Shown here: positions 6,980-7,942 of the stretch, in pieces
Numbering within the stretch: position 1 is the first letter of the stretch
Layout: each line of letters begins with the position of its first letter
From: an uncultured Oscillospiraceae bacterium
GTDB lineage: Bacteria; Bacillota; Clostridia; Oscillospirales; Acutalibacteraceae
NCBI GenBank assembly: GCA_900552925.1
Contig: USBH01000072.1
Location: forward strand, 1-7,942
DNA: 7,942 nt
Direction: 5' to 3'
Translations under genes and position numbers: made by a program
The notes under the pieces: generated by a model
Told to the model about the DNA's origin: nothing
What the model saw: the letters and a program-made list of their open reading frames with translations, nothing else
Databases searched by the model: none

Positions 6980-7672
6980 TTATTCCTTGCGCGGGTCGAT
7001 GTACTTGACGGCGTCAGCAAATCTGCCGTATGTACCCTTGGACTTCTCGTACGCCTCGTTCGGCTCCATGCCCTTCTTGATGAAGTCCGTCATTTTGCCG
7101 AGGGAAACGAACTCGTAGCCGATCACCTGATCGTCGGCGTCGAGCGCCATTCTGGTGCAGTAGCCCTCGGTCATCTCGAGGTAACGGACGCCCTTTTCCT
7201 TCGTGCCGTACATGGTGCCGACCATGGAGCGCGCGCCCTTGCCGAGGTCTTCCATGCCTGCGCCGATGACGAGGCCGCCCTCGGAGAAAGCGGACTGGGA
7301 ACGGCCGTAGACGATCTGGAGGAACAGCTCGCGCATCGCGGTGTTGATCGCGTCACATACGAGGTCCGTATTGAGCGCTTCCAGAATGGTCTTGCCGGGG
7401 AGGATTTCCGCCGCCATCGCCGCGGAATGCGTCATGCCGGAGCAGCCGATCGTCTCGACGAGGGCCTCCTCGATGACGCCGTCCTTAACGTTCAGGGACA
7501 GCTTGCAGGCGCCCTGCTGCGGTGCGCACCAGCCTACGCCATGGGTGTAAGCAGAAATATCCTTGATTTCCTTGGCCTGTACCCACTTGCCCTCTTCCGG
7601 AATCGGCGCCGGACCGTGCTTCGGGCCCTTGGCTACAGTGCACATCATTTCCACTTCTTTGGAATAATTCAT
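6980..7672 (-). CDS. NifU/IscU-like iron-sulfur cluster assembly scaffold protein
   Basis: A 230-residue protein with an IscU/NifU_N-like core at about residues 45-125: GWCAPQQGACKLSLNVKDGVIEEALVETIGCSGMTHSAAMAAEILPGKTILEAL (47-100). This parallels the IscU pattern ACGD-MKL-...-GCGSAIASS-...-GKTVEEAL. IscU builds Fe-S clusters on three Cys and an Asp. Here the GC Cys is kept (C77), but the CGD motif is replaced by C49 and C56 on either side of it, and no Cys is seen at the usual third position (C106 and C172 are elsewhere). A C-terminal region of about 100 residues (130-230) exceeds the roughly 125-130 residues of IscU. The start is ATG 7672 with AAAGGAG (7681-7687) 8 nt upstream; the frame extends to 7735 without a better site. 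It is the first gene of an operon with the GGGtGRT gene. Cluster binding is inferred. Confidence 0.88.
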   Translation of the reverse strand: MNYSKEVEMMCTVAKGPKHGPAPIPEEGKWVQAKEIKDISAYTHGVGWCAPQQGACKLSLNVKDGVIEEALVETIGCSGMTHSAAMAAEILPGKTILEALNTDLVCDAINTAMRELFLQIVYGRSQSAFSEGGLVIGAGMEDLGKGARSMVGTMYGTKEKGVRYLEMTEGYCTRMALDADDQVIGYEFVSLGKMTDFIKKGMEPNEAYEKSKGTYGRFADAVKYIDPRKE

Positions 7673-7779
7673 AAGTGGTACTCCTTTCGCTTCCAGTTTA
7701 TTTGGCAGACAGCACCGGACGCGGACCGCGCGCATGCGCCGCCCGTACCCCGCATAATGCCATATGACTGATTTTCTTC

Positions 7780-7808
7780 ATTATAGCTTTTTTTGGGGAT
7801 TTTCGCAA
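7780..7808 (-). promoter_or_regulatory. Sigma-A-type promoter of the NifU-like/GGGtGRT operon
   Basis: On the minus strand a perfect TATAAT (7780-7785) lies 17 bp downstream of TTGCGA (7803-7808, 4/6). Transcription should start near 7773, leaving a leader of about 100 nt. The leader contains a 10-bp palindrome GCGCATGCGC (7730-7739) next to the inverted repeat CGCGG-A-CCGCG (7720-7730), but no larger fold that I find convincing. Confidence 0.8.
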
Positions 7809-7837
7809 GAGGGAAAACGAAGATTTGACAGAAAAAA

Positions 7838-7855
7838 GCACACAGCTGCACAAAA
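7838..7855. repeat. Short intergenic repeat, copy 2
   Basis: Matches 3221-3238 at 16 of 18 positions, with 14 identical consecutive bases (7841-7854). It sits about 30 bp upstream of the -35 box of the NifU-like operon, a position where a regulator could bind. Function is unknown. Confidence 0.3.
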
Positions 7856-7859
7856 TACA

Positions 7860-7898
7860 ATGCGGCCGCCGGCGCCGTTTCCGAAAGTCGCGCCGCAT
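7860..7898. repeat. Inverted repeat, possible weak terminator of a gene beyond the right edge
   Basis: ATGCGGC (7860-7866) and GCCGCAT (7892-7898) are perfect complements, with further GC-rich complementarity (GGCGC/GCGCC) inside. Read on the minus strand the hairpin is followed by TGTATTTT, a weak U-tract, so it could end a minus-strand gene lying to the right of the window. I see no convincing coding sequence in 7809-7942. Confidence 0.3.
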
Positions 7899-7942
7899 AC
7901 AGTCCGCCCGGCCCGCGGCACGGCGTTCAGGAAATCCCCCCG

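Noticed and set aside
6060..7118. A 352-codon plus-strand frame opposite the GGGtGRT and NifU-like genes
   Set aside because: Antisense shadow spanning a real gene junction; composition and lack of a ribosome binding site argue against it.
7825..7860. A plus-strand TTGACA (7825-7830) as a divergent promoter
   Set aside because: The nearest -10-like hexamer, CAAAAT, is 20 bp away, and no coding sequence follows before the window ends.
7669..7898. Short minus-strand frames of 63 and 66 codons upstream of the NifU-like gene
   Set aside because: They contain the operon promoter (7780-7808), have no good ribosome binding sites and give low-complexity basic peptides.

Overview
The window looks like chromosomal DNA of an anaerobic, fairly GC-rich member of the Bacillota, most likely class Clostridia. 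The reasons are a pyruvate:ferredoxin oxidoreductase, a GGGtGRT-type gene paired with a NifU-like scaffold gene (a pair I know from anaerobic Firmicutes), strong AGGAGG-type ribosome binding sites, sigma-A-like promoters with 17-bp spacers, and clean intrinsic terminators. The species cannot be fixed from the sequence. There are no rRNA or tRNA genes, insertion sequences, CRISPR arrays or phage genes.

Layout, left to right. (1) Positions 1-1348, minus strand: the N-terminal 449 codons of nifJ; the rest lies beyond the left edge. (2) Positions 1349-1694: a divergent intergenic region with a nifJ promoter, a structured nifJ leader and the promoter of the next gene. (3) Positions 1695-3092, plus strand: a CNNM/CorC-family membrane protein (DUF21, CBS pair, CorC_HlyC) with an atypical DUF21 signature, followed by a strong terminator. 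(4) Positions 3268-4167, minus strand: an AraC-family regulator with a cupin-like sensor domain and a GTG start. (5) Positions 4300-5637, minus strand: a second, canonical CNNM/CorC protein. It has its own terminator, a strong promoter and a leader of about 190 nt that can fold into a three-way junction. (6) Positions 5967-7672, minus strand: a two-gene operon in which a NifU-like Fe-S scaffold protein comes first and a GGGtGRT protein second, with a promoter upstream and a near-perfect terminator downstream. (7) Positions 7809-7942: no gene seen, only an inverted repeat and one copy of a short intergenic repeat.

Two themes appear. The outer genes concern Fe-S and ferredoxin-dependent anaerobic metabolism: PFOR is an Fe-S enzyme, and the NifU-like/GGGtGRT pair is probably tied to Fe-S or redox chemistry, although its function is not established. 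The inner genes concern membrane ion homeostasis: two CNNM paralogues that probably move or sense Mg2+ or another divalent cation, with an AraC regulator between them. The least explained parts are the GGGtGRT/NifU-like operon, whose scaffold protein has a rearranged cysteine pattern, and the structured leader of the second CNNM gene.
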